A DNA stretch of 64,000 bases from Leeia speluncae (GCF_020564625.1 NZ_JAJBZT010000001.1:1-64000); one strand, 5' to 3'; shown: positions 25,974-36,502, counted from the stretch's first letter. Numbers and translations are program-made. The notes: generated by a model from the letters alone, not told the origin.

Positions 25974-27973
25974 TGAATAAGCTAGCAAAATCATTACTAT
26001 TAGCCGGAGCCTCTTTACCTGTTTTCGCACATGCTGAAGGTGCGGTTCCTGAAAAATTCCGTTGGTTAACGTTTCTTGTGTTTGGCGCAATTATTGCGCT
26101 GACCATGTTTGTTACTTACCTTGCTTCAAAGAAAGTAAAGTCTGCATCTGACTTCTACACTGCTGGTGGTGGCATTTCTGGTCTGCAAAACGGTTGGGCG
26201 ATTGCGGGCGATTATTTGTCTGCCGCTTCCTTCCTGGGGATTGCTGGCTTAATCTCTTTATACGGCTACGATGGCTTCATGTATTCCGTTGGTTTCTTGG
26301 TGGCCTATATTGTGGTGCTCTTAGTGATTGCAGAGCCTTGCCGTAATATTGGTAAATACACCTTGGCTGACATCTTGGCCTACCGTAACGATCCAAAGAA
26401 AACCCGTATCTTCGGCGCGTTGTCTGTGATTACCGTGTCTACTTTCTACCTAACAGCACAAATGGTGGGTGGTGGTGTATTGGTAAAAACACTGGTCGGT
26501 ATTGACTACGAAGTATCTGTGATCGTAGTGGGTATGTTGATGCTGGGTTATGTGTTGTTCGGTGGTATGGTGGCAACCACTTACGTTCAGATCATCAAAG
26601 CTATCTTGCTGGTTACCGCTTCTATCATCCTTGTGATGTTAGTGTGGGCGCCATACGGCTTCTCTGTACCTGGATTCTTAAGCGCTGTGATTGGTGACGT
26701 CAAAGTACAAGCCCAAGTGGCTAAAGTGCTAGGTGATAGCGCAGACAACATGACTGCTGCACAGCTTGGTCAACGCTTCCTAGAACCTGGTTTGTACTTG
26801 AAAGATCCTCTCGACCAAATCTCATTAGGGATGGCGCTAGTATTCGGTACTGCTGGATTGCCACACATCTTAATGCGCTTCTTCACTGTACCAACTGCAC
26901 AAGCAGCGCGTACATCTGTGATCTGGGCGATGGGCATCATCGGTGGTTTCTATGTACTAACCATCTTCTTGGGTATGGGCGCAGCTACACAAGTTGGCGC
27001 AGGCGAGATCGCCTTTGTTGACAAGGGCGGTAACATGGCTGCTCCACTACTAGCTCAGTATCTAGGTGGTGGCGCGGACTCTATGCTAGGTAACTTCATG
27101 CTAGCCGTCGTGGCTGCGGTGGCATTCGCAACGATCGTTGCTGTGGTTGCCGGTCTAGTGTTGGCTTCTGCGTCTGCAATGGCTCACGATCTGTATGTTG
27201 GTGTGATTCGCCGTAACTCTACTGTTACACCAGAAGAACAAATCAAAGCAGCTCGTATCGCCACACTGTTTGTTGGTGCAATCTCGATCATTATCGGTAT
27301 CGCTGCCAAAGGACAAAACGTTGCTCACTTAGTTGGTTTGGCATTCTGCGTGGCCGCTTCGGCTAACCTACCTTGCATCTTACTCACTCTATATTGGAAA
27401 AAAGCCAATACAGGTGGTGTGATGGCCGGTATGGTGATTGGTACATTATCAGCGATTGCCTTGGTACTGATTTCTCCAAACATGACTTATCCAAAACTGA
27501 AATTGGCAGATGCACATAAAGTATTGGAAGGTGATCAAAAACGAGTGAAAGAACTGCAAGAGAAGTTGGCAGCAGCTACTTCTCCTGAAGATCAAGCAAA
27601 ACTTCAGAAGAAGATTGCAGATGCTTCTATCGGTGCCCCTGCGAAACTAGAAGCAGCTAAAACTGCGCTAGCCACCATGACAGATCCTGTAGAGAAAGCA
27701 AAACAGGCGAAGAAAATTGCTGGCCTAGAGAAGAGTATCAAAGCAGCGAATGATGACCTGAAAAAGTTTGAAGGTCAGACAACTAGCATGGTTGGTCTAG
27801 AAGAGCCGCTAATCAAGATGAAAAACCCTGGTCTAATTTCTATTCCGCTAGGTTTCTTGGCTGTTATTTTGGGTTCTCTCTTCTACCGTGATGAGAAAGC
27901 TGAAGCAATGTGGGATGAAGTGTACGTACGCCAGAATACCGGTATCGGCGCATCAAAAGCTCACCAGCACTAA
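25973..27973 (+). CDS. actP: Cation/acetate symporter ActP with coiled-coil insertion
   Basis: A 666-residue sodium:solute symporter family protein that takes up acetate with a cation. It starts with a signal-like segment (LLLAGASLPVFAHAE) as in E. coli ActP, then about 13 transmembrane helices. It is about 115 residues longer than the E. coli protein (549). The extra part, about residues 504-619, is hydrophilic and rich in Lys, Ala, Glu and Asp, with heptad-like runs (KRVKELQEKLAAA, EKAKQAKKIAGLEK). It lies before the final helix GLISIPLGFLAVILG. It is coupled to yjcH and followed by acs after a hairpin, forming an acetate uptake and activation unit. Confidence 0.94.
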   Translation: MNKLAKSLLLAGASLPVFAHAEGAVPEKFRWLTFLVFGAIIALTMFVTYLASKKVKSASDFYTAGGGISGLQNGWAIAGDYLSAASFLGIAGLISLYGYDGFMYSVGFLVAYIVVLLVIAEPCRNIGKYTLADILAYRNDPKKTRIFGALSVITVSTFYLTAQMVGGGVLVKTLVGIDYEVSVIVVGMLMLGYVLFGGMVATTYVQIIKAILLVTASIILVMLVWAPYGFSVPGFLSAVIGDVKVQAQVAKVLGDSADNMTAAQLGQRFLEPGLYLKDPLDQISLGMALVFGTAGLPHILMRFFTVPTAQAARTSVIWAMGIIGGFYVLTIFLGMGAATQVGAGEIAFVDKGGNMAAPLLAQYLGGGADSMLGNFMLAVVAAVAFATIVAVVAGLVLASASAMAHDLYVGVIRRNSTVTPEEQIKAARIATLFVGAISIIIGIAAKGQNVAHLVGLAFCVAASANLPCILLTLYWKKANTGGVMAGMVIGTLSAIALVLISPNMTYPKLKLADAHKVLEGDQKRVKELQEKLAAATSPEDQAKLQKKIADASIGAPAKLEAAKTALATMTDPVEKAKQAKKIAGLEKSIKAANDDLKKFEGQTTSMVGLEEPLIKMKNPGLISIPLGFLAVILGSLFYRDEKAEAMWDEVYVRQNTGIGASKAHQH

Positions 27974-27992
27974 TCAGAAGTAAACAGTAAGA

Positions 27993-28017
27993 AGGATTGC
28001 CCCAAAAGGGCAATCCT
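27993..28017 (+). other. Hairpin in the actP-acs gap
   Basis: AGGATTGCCC / GGGCAATCCT forms a 10-bp stem with a CAAAA loop. No T-run follows (CCTCGAAAG), so it is more likely an mRNA stabiliser for yjcH-actP or an attenuator than a true terminator. Confidence 0.5.
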
Positions 28018-28195
28018 CCTCGAAAGAGGTGCTACAGACGAACATGGAGTAGGTTAGTTTGTAGAGGAAATAAGCACTATTCCAGTGTTAGTAATAAATA
28101 GTATGAATACAACAAAGTGACGAGAAATGGTTTCTCAGTCACAAAATATCCACCGGATAGTGAACAACATTATAAGTCGTAAGGAGACACTGAAC

Positions 28196-30163
28196 ATGAG
28201 CGGTATTGATTCCATCCTGACTGAAACACGCGTATTCCCTCCATCTGATGAATTCCGCATCAATGCCAATATTTCTGGCATGGATGCTTACAACACCCTA
28301 TGTGAACAAGCGGCTTCAGACTATGAAGGTTTCTGGGGTAAACAAGCAAAAGAAAACATTACTTGGTTCAAACCATTTACCAAGGTATTAAACGAAAGCA
28401 ATGCACCATTTTATAAGTGGTTTGAAGATGGCGAACTAAACGTTTCATACAACTGTATTGATCGCCACTTGCCATTACTGGCTAACAAATTAGCGATCAT
28501 CTTTGAATCAGATAACGGTACTGTTACCCGTATTACTTACATGGAACTGTATCGCCGAGTGTGTCAGTTCGCTAACGGTCTTAAATCCATGGGGATCACC
28601 CGTGGTGACCGAGTTGTGATTTACATGCCAATGAGTATTGAAGCGGTTGTAGCAATGCAAGCATGTGCTCGTATTGGCGCAATCCACTCTGTTGTGTTTG
28701 GTGGTTTCTCAGGTAAGAGCTTGCAAGAGCGTATTATCGATGCAAAAGCACGTGTCGTTGTTACTGCAAACGAAGGTGTTCGTGGTGGTAAATTAGTTCC
28801 TCTAAAATCTGTCGTAGATGAGGCGCTAGATGGTGGCGGTTGCGAGTGTGTAGAGCGCGTGATTGTATTTAAACGCGCAGTTCACGAAGATGCACCTTGG
28901 ACCATTGGTCGCGACGTATGGTGGCACGATTTCATCAAAGGTAAGCCAGAGCATTGCGAGCCAACACCTGTTAATGCAGAAGACCCTCTATTTATTCTTT
29001 ACACCTCTGGTTCCACTGGTAAACCAAAAGGTGTACAGCACAGCAGTGCGGGTTATTTACTCGGTGCAATCAATACAATGCGCTGGACTTTCGACTACAA
29101 ACCATCGGATATCTTCTGGTGTACCGCAGATGTGGGTTGGATTACCGGCCACACCTATGTTGGTTATGGTCCATTAGCCGTAGGCGCCACACAGGTGATT
29201 TTTGAAGGGGTTCCAACTTACCCAGATGCGGGTCGCTTCTGGAAGATGATTGAACAGCACCGCGTGTCAGTGTTCTACACTGCACCAACGGCGATTCGCT
29301 CATTGATTAAACTAGGTGCGGATATCCCTGAACAGTACGATCTATCTAGCTTACGTCTACTAGGGACGGTGGGTGAGCCAATTAACCCAGAAGCATGGAT
29401 GTGGTACTACGAAAAAGTTGGTGGTGGTCGTTGTCCAATTGCGGATACTTGGTGGCAAACAGAAACTGGTAGCCATATGCTGGCACCAATGCCTGGTGCA
29501 GTGCCAACTAAACCTGGTTCTTGCACATTACCACTGCCAGGTATTATGGCGGATATTGTGGATGAAGCTGGCTTCCCTGTGGAAGCAGGTAAGGGTGGCT
29601 TCCTTGTCATTAAACGCCCATTCCCATCTCAAGTTCGTACATTGTGGAATGATCCAGAGCGCTTTAAAAAGTCTTACTTCCCAGAAGAGTACAACAACAA
29701 GTACTACTTAGCAGGGGACTCTGCTCACCGTGATGAGCAAGGTTACTTCTGGATCATGGGCCGGATTGATGATGTACTAAACGTATCTGGTCACCGCTTA
29801 GGCACTATGGAAATTGAATCTGCACTGGTTGCAAACCCATTAGTGGCGGAAGCAGCCGTTGTTGGTAAGCCGCACGAAATTAAGGGTGAATCTGTTGTTG
29901 CCTTTGTGGTGCTCAAAGGACCACGTCCAAGCGGAGAAGAGGCGAAGAAAATTACTGCCAACTTACGTGAATGGGTAGGTAGTGAAATCGGCGCTTTGGC
30001 GAAGCCTGATGAAATTCGTTATGGCGATAACTTGCCAAAAACACGCTCAGGTAAAATTATGCGTCGTTTACTTCGTGCAGTCGCTAAAGGTGAAGAAATC
30101 ACTCAAGATATTTCTACACTAGAAAACCCAACTATCTTGAAGCAATTGCAAGAAACGCTATAA
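28196..30163 (+). CDS. acs: Acetyl-CoA synthetase
   Basis: A 655-residue AMP-forming acetyl-CoA synthetase converting acetate, ATP and CoA to acetyl-CoA. The signature [12 protein letters not shown] binds ATP, and the C-terminal [14 protein letters not shown] carries the lysine that is acetylated in many Acs enzymes to switch activity off. The frame opens at 28127, but I chose the ATG at 28196 because AAGGAG sits at 28181-28186 and MSGIDSIL begins the family-like sequence. It lies behind actP, and a strong terminator follows. Confidence 0.97.
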   Translation: MSGIDSILTETRVFPPSDEFRINANISGMDAYNTLCEQAASDYEGFWGKQAKENITWFKPFTKVLNESNAPFYKWFEDGELNVSYNCIDRHLPLLANKLAIIFESDNGTVTRITYMELYRRVCQFANGLKSMGITRGDRVVIYMPMSIEAVVAMQACARIGAIHSVVFGGFSGKSLQERIIDAKARVVVTANEGVRGGKLVPLKSVVDEALDGGGCECVERVIVFKRAVHEDAPWTIGRDVWWHDFIKGKPEHCEPTPVNAEDPLFILYTSGSTGKPKGVQHSSAGYLLGAINTMRWTFDYKPSDIFWCTADVGWITGHTYVGYGPLAVGATQVIFEGVPTYPDAGRFWKMIEQHRVSVFYTAPTAIRSLIKLGADIPEQYDLSSLRLLGTVGEPINPEAWMWYYEKVGGGRCPIADTWWQTETGSHMLAPMPGAVPTKPGSCTLPLPGIMADIVDEAGFPVEAGKGGFLVIKRPFPSQVRTLWNDPERFKKSYFPEEYNNKYYLAGDSAHRDEQGYFWIMGRIDDVLNVSGHRLGTMEIESALVANPLVAEAAVVGKPHEIKGESVVAFVVLKGPRPSGEEAKKITANLREWVGSEIGALAKPDEIRYGDNLPKTRSGKIMRRLLRAVAKGEEITQDISTLENPTILKQLQETL

Positions 30164-30224
30164 CGCTAGGTAATTACTAGATATATGGGGCAAGGGGTAA
30201 CTAACCACTACCGCTTGTATATAG

Positions 30225-30267
30225 ACACAAAAGCCGGAACCGTTTATCCGGCTTTTGTGTTTTTTTA
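30225..30267 (+). terminator. Terminator of acs
   Basis: ACACAAAAGCCGGA pairs with TCCGGCTTTTGTGT (14 bp) around an eight-base loop, followed by seven T. A strong intrinsic terminator. Confidence 0.93.
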
Positions 30268-30451
30268 TTTCTATTTCATAAAAACTGTCTAAACTGAACG
30301 GTAGCTGAATCTGTTTTTCCTTCTATCTATCACTTGGAACTTTGCTCAAAAATAGTGCATCAAAGCGTAGCAGTACTTTTTTTGTTGTAAATGAAGATGA
30401 AAATAGGCTTTGGGGAACCCCAAACGACTAACTCGTGAAAAAGGTAAGTCT

Positions 30452-31231
30452 ATGGAACAGAATGAACTACTAGACATTGTCACTACCCGTTTACCTGCGC
30501 ATTGTCATCAGGAGCTAGATTTCGATCTAGATAAATACGGGCGTTTAGGTTGTTGGTTTTATAAATGTTTTATCACGACGAGCTTTGAACCAATTGCCAA
30601 AGCGGATGGTTCTGGACTAGTAGGCGTGTCTGCGCGGTTAGATATCCGATTGTTGAACGGAATCGGTATTCCCTATAAAAGTTTTGTATCCATGCTCCGC
30701 TCCGAAGTCGCGCAAATTAAGCTAGATTATATTGGTCGATTACTTCATACCATTAATCATGTGATGAGTGAATATGCTCATCTTCCGCTGCATCTTCCGG
30801 TCATACCCTCTCAGGAAACTTTGTTAAAAAGACGTCATGAAGCCGATTTCTTGGGGCTGATAAAGTCTTTAAACATGCCGCTTGATCAATATGTGATAGA
30901 AATTCCTATTCTAAGTAACACACAGCAGCGCCTTGCCTCTATCGCCACTCGACGCTATAAAAAGCAAGGCTTACAAGTTGCCGTCATGATTAAGCATCGA
31001 TTCCGTGCCGATGATGCCGGCTGGGGAAACGTTAAGCCTGATATCGTGAAATATCGTTTATCCTTTATGGAAAGAAAACCAGAATGGGTAAACGTCCTAA
31101 ACGAATGGGCAAATCGATACTTAATTCCGGTCTATCTCAGAGTTAATAATTTGCCGGTAGGATTTCCATTTGTAGATACCCGGATAGATGCCATCCAAAC
31201 GCCTGATCACTTAGCAGGACAAATGCTTTAA
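30452..31231 (+). CDS. Degenerate EAL-domain-like protein
   Basis: A 259-residue protein from the ATG at 30452 (AAAAAGG just upstream); a TTG at 30410 is possible but less likely. I find no close family by eye. The order of elements resembles an EAL domain: SFEPIAKADGSGLVGVSARL (44-63) for the first strand and EAL site, YVIEIP (147-152) for the EITE strand, PDIVKYRLSF (196-205) for KLDRSF, and a final strand plus IDAIQTPDHLAGQ (245-257) for the last helix. Key catalytic residues are missing: there is no EAL glutamate, no DDFG, and KLD is KYR. If the fold is right, it is a non-catalytic c-di-GMP or protein-binding module. It follows acs but has its own upstream region. Confidence 0.6.
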   Translation: MEQNELLDIVTTRLPAHCHQELDFDLDKYGRLGCWFYKCFITTSFEPIAKADGSGLVGVSARLDIRLLNGIGIPYKSFVSMLRSEVAQIKLDYIGRLLHTINHVMSEYAHLPLHLPVIPSQETLLKRRHEADFLGLIKSLNMPLDQYVIEIPILSNTQQRLASIATRRYKKQGLQVAVMIKHRFRADDAGWGNVKPDIVKYRLSFMERKPEWVNVLNEWANRYLIPVYLRVNNLPVGFPFVDTRIDAIQTPDHLAGQML

Positions 31232-31232
31232 C

Positions 31233-31994
31233 TTAACTGTGCGCTAGATGACATTGCCACTCAAATTGTTGAGTTAATTGCAAAAACTCCCCATTGATGG
31301 GGGCTTGGATCATGACCTTTTGCTGAGTAATTGGATGCGTTAAGCTGAGTTCAGTGCAAGCCAATAGCAATCTACCGCATTGAAAGTGCTGCTTAAAGTA
31401 GCGGTTATGAACGCCTTTTCCATGATTAGCATCACCAATAATTGGATGGGCGATGTGTTTTAAGTGGCGCCGAATTTGATGGCGCCGACCTGTTTCTGGT
31501 TTTAGGCGAACTAGGGCATATCGACTTGTCGGATACTTATCAATCATTACTGGTAACGTAATTGTTGCCAATGTCTTAAAGTGAGTTATAGCAGGTTGAG
31601 GCAACAACTCTGCTCGTTCATCATGAAACTCATTGTCGTCGACTTGTCTTGATAGGGCATAGTCGATCGTTCCTTCTACAGGTGGGTGTCCCCTAACAAC
31701 GGCAAGATACGTTTTATCCACTAACTGTAACTCGAACTGCTTATATAGATCTTTTGCTGTTTCAGGCTGTAAAGCAAATAGCAATACTCCCGACGTTGCT
31801 CTATCTAGCCGGTGGGCAGGGTAGACATGACAACCTATCTGATCTCTAAGCATTTGTACGGCAAATTGCGTTTCATGCCGATCAATCATACTTCGATGAA
31901 CGAGTAGTCCTGACGGTTTGTTAATTGCCACTAGATACTCATCCTGATACAGGATATCTAATGGTCCTTCAAAGGGCGGATTGTCTGAACGCAT
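31233..31994 (-). CDS. truC: tRNA pseudouridine(65) synthase TruC
   Basis: A 253-residue RluA-family synthase making pseudouridine at tRNA position 65. The catalytic motif HRLDRATSG has D64. The phrases ILYQDEYLVAINKPSGLLVHRS and GRRHQIRRHLKHIAHPIIGD are close to E. coli TruC rather than the other RluA-type enzymes. The frame runs up to 32045; I start at the ATG at 31994 because the family N-terminus begins a few residues later. Its end is 2 bases from the end of the convergent EAL-like gene. Confidence 0.88.
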   Translation of the reverse strand: MRSDNPPFEGPLDILYQDEYLVAINKPSGLLVHRSMIDRHETQFAVQMLRDQIGCHVYPAHRLDRATSGVLLFALQPETAKDLYKQFELQLVDKTYLAVVRGHPPVEGTIDYALSRQVDDNEFHDERAELLPQPAITHFKTLATITLPVMIDKYPTSRYALVRLKPETGRRHQIRRHLKHIAHPIIGDANHGKGVHNRYFKQHFQCGRLLLACTELSLTHPITQQKVMIQAPINGEFLQLTQQFEWQCHLAHS

Positions 31995-32043
31995 ATTGTG
32001 ATTGTGTTTACACGAATAATTAAGTTTTAGCACAAGCAAAAAC

Positions 32044-32073
32044 AAAAGGCCATGCAGCTTCGCATGGCCTTTT
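32044..32073 (-). terminator. Terminator of dnaJ
   Basis: AAAAGGCCATGC and GCATGGCCTTTT form a 12-bp stem with a six-base loop. On the minus strand it is followed by a broken U-tract (TTTTGTTTTTG). Confidence 0.85.
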
Positions 32074-32091
32074 AGAGTTATCTAGGCTGGA

Positions 32092-33207
32092 TTATTCAAA
32101 GAACTCTTTGACTTTATCCATCCAGGATTTTGCACGTGGATTATGTTTGGCAGTATCGCCTTCGCCAATTTGCTCAAACTCACGTAACAGTTCTTTTTGA
32201 CGGTCGGTTAAGTTAACCGGTGTCTCAACGACAACATGGCATAGTAAATCACCATGGCTACTGCTACGTACGCCTTTAATGCCTTTGCCACGTAAGCGAT
32301 AAATCTTGCCAGATTGTGTTTCAGCCGTGATTTTGATTTTCGCTTTTCCGTCTAGTGTAGGAATATCAATTTCACCGCCAAGCGCCGCCGTAGCAAAGCT
32401 AATTGGCATTTCACAGTGCAAATCATTACCTTCACGCTGGAATACCGTATGTTGTTTTAGATGGATAACAACATATAAGTCCCCTGGTGGACCACCATTT
32501 TGGCCATGTTCACCTTCGCCAGATAGACGAATACGATCGCCTTCATCTACACCAGCTGGAATTTTAACGCTGAGTGTCTTGTGCTTTTTCACTCGACCGA
32601 CACCGCTACAATCTCGGCATGGGTCAGAAACTACTTTGCCAGAACCATGACACGCTGGGCAAGTTTGCTGGATGGAGAAGAATCCTTGCTGCATTCTTAC
32701 CTGTCCATGGCCACCACATGTTGTACATGTTTTTGGCTGCGTGCCAGGCTTTGCTCCTGTACCATGGCACGTATCACATTCGTCCATGCTTGGAATGCGA
32801 ATCTGTTTTTCGCAACCACGAGCAGCTTCTTCTAGAGAGATCTCCATGTTGTAGCGAAGATCACTACCACGATATGGGCCGTTCCTACTGCGCCCACCGC
32901 CAAAGATGTCACCAAAAATATCGCCAAAGGCATCGGCAAAACCACCAAAACCAGCACCGCCACCGCCCATGCCTGCCTGAGGATCTACTCCGGCATGACC
33001 ATACTGATCATAGGCCTGACGTTTTTGCGCATCAGACAAAATTTCATAAGCTTCTTTTGCTTCTTTAAACTTGTCTTCAGCTTCTTTGCTATCCGGATTT
33101 CGGTCCGGATGGTACTTCATCGCTAATTTGCGATAAGCTTTTTTAATTTCGTCGTCCCCTGCGTCACGATTAACGCCGAGAATTTCATAAAAATCACGTT
33201 TGGACAT
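32092..33207 (-). CDS. dnaJ: Chaperone DnaJ (Hsp40)
   Basis: A 371-residue class A J-protein, cochaperone of DnaK. It has a J domain with the HPD motif ([10 protein letters not shown]), a Gly/Phe-rich linker (about 75-110), and four CxxCxGxG zinc repeats ([32 protein letters not shown]) at about 140-205, then the substrate-binding C-terminal domains. It lies 40 bases behind a fatty-acid desaturase gene rather than directly after dnaK. No clear RBS or own sigma-32 promoter is visible, so it may be read from the upstream gene. Confidence 0.98.
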   Translation of the reverse strand: MSKRDFYEILGVNRDAGDDEIKKAYRKLAMKYHPDRNPDSKEAEDKFKEAKEAYEILSDAQKRQAYDQYGHAGVDPQAGMGGGGAGFGGFADAFGDIFGDIFGGGRSRNGPYRGSDLRYNMEISLEEAARGCEKQIRIPSMDECDTCHGTGAKPGTQPKTCTTCGGHGQVRMQQGFFSIQQTCPACHGSGKVVSDPCRDCSGVGRVKKHKTLSVKIPAGVDEGDRIRLSGEGEHGQNGGPPGDLYVVIHLKQHTVFQREGNDLHCEMPISFATAALGGEIDIPTLDGKAKIKITAETQSGKIYRLRGKGIKGVRSSSHGDLLCHVVVETPVNLTDRQKELLREFEQIGEGDTAKHNPRAKSWMDKVKEFFE

Positions 33208-33247
33208 AACTTAAACCACCCAAAACAAAAAATAACTATCGATAGAC

Positions 33248-34339
33248 TTACTGCGAAAGCGCAGGTTTGCCCATGGATTTCAAAAAGCGGAAATGTGCAG
33301 CAATCGCTGAACGTACAGAAGGGAAGCATAGATAAGGAACGGAAAACTCCTCACATGTTTCTTTCACAATTCTTCTGATTTCAGGGTAATGCACATGACT
33401 AATCTTATGGAATAGATGGTGCTCAACTTGGAAATTCAAGCCTCCCATATAAAAAGAGGCTAGCTTATTGGTTGGCGCAAAATCAGCAGTTGTCTTTACC
33501 TGATGCACTGCCCATTCATTTTCCATTTTGCCGCTGTCAGCTGCTGGGGTTGGGAACGATGCACCCTCTACGGTATGGGCTAGCTGAAACACCAATGATA
33601 ATGTCAGCCCAAATAGCAAATGGATGCCAACAAAGAATAGCAACACTTTCCAGACAGGATGAAACAGCATCGGCAATACTAACGCGTAACCAACATAGGC
33701 GCATTTTGCAAATAAGAAATATGGAATCTCCCAACCTTTTCTAGGTTGTAATGGGGTATCACCAATCTTGTTAGTAATGATCTTTTGCCAATCACTATAG
33801 AAAGCCAAATATAGCGTCAGTAAGCTGTATAACACTGGTGCATACCAATGTTGGAAACGATGCCAAGGCTTTAGCGGCTGCTCTGGTGAAAGACGCATGA
33901 GCGATCCAATCGCGATATCGTCGTCTTTACCTTCGATATTTGTATAGGTATGGTGAAGCATGTTGTGTTTTTGTTTCCACAACATTTGGCTACTGCCAAT
34001 AAAGTCCATGCTGGCGCCTGCCAGCCAGTTTGGCCATGATTTACGCGAGTAACTACCATGCGCACCGTCGTGCATCACGTTGAACGCGACCATCACAAAA
34101 CCTTGGACAACACCAAACGCTGCTAACATGCCAGCCCACCAAGACTCCACACCAAAAACAAGGGTGAGATAGCTGCCAATTAGCAACGCATAAGAAAATA
34201 GCGTTTTGAAATAAAGAAAGGCATTGCCAGTCTGTTTGATCTCTCGCTCATGGAAATACGCATCTACCCGTGCTTTTAGCGTATTAAAAAATACACCTCT
34301 AGGCGGGAAAATAATGCGGGTTGAACGATGTTCACTCAC
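33248..34339 (-). CDS. Membrane fatty-acid desaturase
   Basis: A 363-residue integral-membrane desaturase with the three His boxes of the family: HDGAH (90-94), HNMLHH (125-130) and QVEHHLFH (304-311). The QxxHH third box is like front-end acyl/linoleoyl-type desaturases. It would introduce a double bond into membrane acyl chains, helping membrane fluidity. About four transmembrane segments are visible. It is placed between dnaK and dnaJ in the same direction, an unusual position. The regiospecificity cannot be read from sequence. Confidence 0.9.
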   Translation of the reverse strand: MSEHRSTRIIFPPRGVFFNTLKARVDAYFHEREIKQTGNAFLYFKTLFSYALLIGSYLTLVFGVESWWAGMLAAFGVVQGFVMVAFNVMHDGAHGSYSRKSWPNWLAGASMDFIGSSQMLWKQKHNMLHHTYTNIEGKDDDIAIGSLMRLSPEQPLKPWHRFQHWYAPVLYSLLTLYLAFYSDWQKIITNKIGDTPLQPRKGWEIPYFLFAKCAYVGYALVLPMLFHPVWKVLLFFVGIHLLFGLTLSLVFQLAHTVEGASFPTPAADSGKMENEWAVHQVKTTADFAPTNKLASFYMGGLNFQVEHHLFHKISHVHYPEIRRIVKETCEEFSVPYLCFPSVRSAIAAHFRFLKSMGKPALSQ

Positions 34340-34401
34340 AGGAATCCTTTCTGGCTGATTAAACGGCCTACGAGTGTGGTTTATCTATTGCACCCTACAA
34401 A

Positions 34402-34433
34402 CACAAACAACAAGGGAGCCCTTGTTGTTTGTG
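34402..34433. repeat. Perfect 15-bp inverted repeat between dnaK and the desaturase
   Basis: CACAAACAACAAGGG and CCCTTGTTGTTTGTG are separated by only AG. It may be a terminator for dnaK (the minus-strand continuation is TTTGTAGGG, with no U-run) or a dyad operator for the desaturase gene. The symmetry is seen directly; the role is uncertain. Confidence 0.55.
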
Positions 34434-34506
34434 CGAGGTCTATTAATTAGCCTTCCATTTCTTCTGTAACCACATTGCTGCATCGAAAAAACGGAAGGTG
34501 CATTAA

Positions 34507-36423
34507 TTACTTCTTGTCTTTTACTTCTTCGAATTCAGCGTCAACTACATCGCCTTCAACGGTTTTTTCGCCACCAGCAGCAGGCTGCTCTGCACCGCCT
34601 TCAGCTTGCGCTTGGGCGTACATCATTTCACCTAGTTTTTGGCTTGCTTGTGCCAATGCTTCAGCTTTTGCGTCGATATCGGCTTTGTCATCACCTTTTA
34701 GTGATTCTTCGGTTGCTTTGATTGCTTCTTCAACCTTTGCCTTTTCATCTGCCGCTAGTTTATCACCATAATCAGCAAGTGATTTTTTCACAGAGTGCAA
34801 TAGGCCTTCTGCTTGGTTACGCGCTTGTACTAGTTCTTGCAGTTTTTTATCTTCTTCTGCATTTGCTTCTGCATCACGGATCATTGCTTCAATTTCAGCA
34901 TCAGACAAACCTGAGTTTGCTTTGATGGTGATCTTGTTTTCTTTACCGGTTGCTTTGTCTTTAGCAGACACGTGCAAGATACCGTTTGCGTCGATATCAA
35001 AAATCACTTCAATTTGTGGTGTGCCACGTTGTGCAGGTGGGATACCTTCCAAGTTGAACTGACCTAAGCTCTTGTTTGCACTTGCTTTTTCACGTTCACC
35101 TTGTAGAACATGAATGGTCACCGCGTTTTGGTTGTCTTCTGCTGTAGAGAATACTTGGCTAGCCTTAGTAGGGATAGTCGTATTTTTCTGAATCAACTTG
35201 GTCATGATGCCACCAAGTGTTTCGATACCTAGTGATAGTGGGGTAACGTCTAGCAATAGCACGTCTTTCACATCACCCTTCATCACGCCACCTTGAATCG
35301 CTGCACCTACTGCAACCGCTTCATCAGGGTTCACGTCACGACGTGGTTCTTTACCAAAGAATTCTTTTACTTTCTCTTGCACTTTTGGCATACGAGTCTG
35401 GCCACCAACCAAGATCACATCTTCAATGTCGGTAACTTTTAGACCTGCATCTTTAATTGCGATAGAGCAAGGAGAAATCGTGCGTTCGATCAAGTCTTCA
35501 ACTAGTGCTTCAAACTTTGCACGAGTCACTTTCATTGCCAAGTGTTTTGGTCCAGTTGCATCCATTGTGATGTATGGCAAGTTGATTTCAGTCTGCTGGC
35601 TAGAAGATAGTTCAATCTTCGCTTTTTCAGCAGCTTCTTTCAAACGTTGAAGTGCCATTACGTCATTTTTGAGGTCGATACCTTGTTCTTTTTTGAACTC
35701 GGTTACCAAGTAGTCGATTAGACGTTGGTCGAAATCTTCACCACCTAGGAACGTGTCACCGTTTGTGGACAACACTTCGAACTGGTGTTCGCCATCTAGC
35801 TCTGCAATTTCAATAATAGAAATATCGAAAGTACCACCGCCCAAGTCAAAGACAGCAACCTTACGATCGCCTTCTTTCTTGTCCATGCCAAATGCTAGTG
35901 CAGCAGCGGTTGGTTCGTTGATGATACGTTTAACTTCAAGACCTGCGATACGACCAGCGTCTTTAGTCGCTTGACGTTGGCTGTCATTAAAGTATGCAGG
36001 AACAGTAATCACGGCTTCTGTTACTTCTTCGCCAAGGTAGTCTTCGGCGGTTTTTTTCATTTTGCGTAGCACTTCCGCAGAGATTTGCGGAGGAGCCATT
36101 TTTTTGTCTTTTACTTCAACCCATGCATCACCGTTTTCAGCTTTTACAATGCTGTAAGGCATCAAGTCGATGTCTTTTTGCACTTCTTTTTCTTCAAAAC
36201 GACGACCAATTAGGCGCTTGACCGCAAATAGTGTATTACGTGGGTTGGTAACTGCTTGACGTTTAGCTGGTGCGCCAACCAAGATTTCATCATCAGAATA
36301 ACCGATGATAGATGGTGTTGTGCGTGCGCCTTCTGCGTTTTCAATCACTTTTGGCTGGCCGTTTTCCATCACTGCTACGCAGGAGTTGGTGGTACCCAAG
36401 TCAATACCGATGATTTTTCCCAT
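34507..36423 (-). CDS. dnaK: Chaperone DnaK (Hsp70)
   Basis: A 638-residue Hsp70. The N-terminal ATPase domain starts with [16 protein letters not shown] and contains [15 protein letters not shown]; the substrate-binding domain is from about 390; the C-terminal tail ends in the conserved EEVKDKK. It acts with DnaJ and GrpE in protein folding and in sigma-32 control. A sigma-32-type promoter lies 80-107 bases upstream, so it can be read separately from grpE. Confidence 0.99.
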   Translation of the reverse strand: MGKIIGIDLGTTNSCVAVMENGQPKVIENAEGARTTPSIIGYSDDEILVGAPAKRQAVTNPRNTLFAVKRLIGRRFEEKEVQKDIDLMPYSIVKAENGDAWVEVKDKKMAPPQISAEVLRKMKKTAEDYLGEEVTEAVITVPAYFNDSQRQATKDAGRIAGLEVKRIINEPTAAALAFGMDKKEGDRKVAVFDLGGGTFDISIIEIAELDGEHQFEVLSTNGDTFLGGEDFDQRLIDYLVTEFKKEQGIDLKNDVMALQRLKEAAEKAKIELSSSQQTEINLPYITMDATGPKHLAMKVTRAKFEALVEDLIERTISPCSIAIKDAGLKVTDIEDVILVGGQTRMPKVQEKVKEFFGKEPRRDVNPDEAVAVGAAIQGGVMKGDVKDVLLLDVTPLSLGIETLGGIMTKLIQKNTTIPTKASQVFSTAEDNQNAVTIHVLQGEREKASANKSLGQFNLEGIPPAQRGTPQIEVIFDIDANGILHVSAKDKATGKENKITIKANSGLSDAEIEAMIRDAEANAEEDKKLQELVQARNQAEGLLHSVKKSLADYGDKLAADEKAKVEEAIKATEESLKGDDKADIDAKAEALAQASQKLGEMMYAQAQAEGGAEQPAAGGEKTVEGDVVDAEFEEVKDKK

Positions 36424-36502
36424 TTTGGAATCCTTCTTGAATCTGTTCGCTAATTTGTTGTTTTGTTTGTGATTTCTCTCACAAACTTTGTCCTTGTAAT
36501 CA

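Noticed and set aside
32574-33068. Plus-strand ORF of 164 codons over dnaJ
   Set aside because: It is antisense to the zinc-finger and Gly-rich part of dnaJ; its Cys/His-rich text is only the mirror of the CxxCxGxG repeats.
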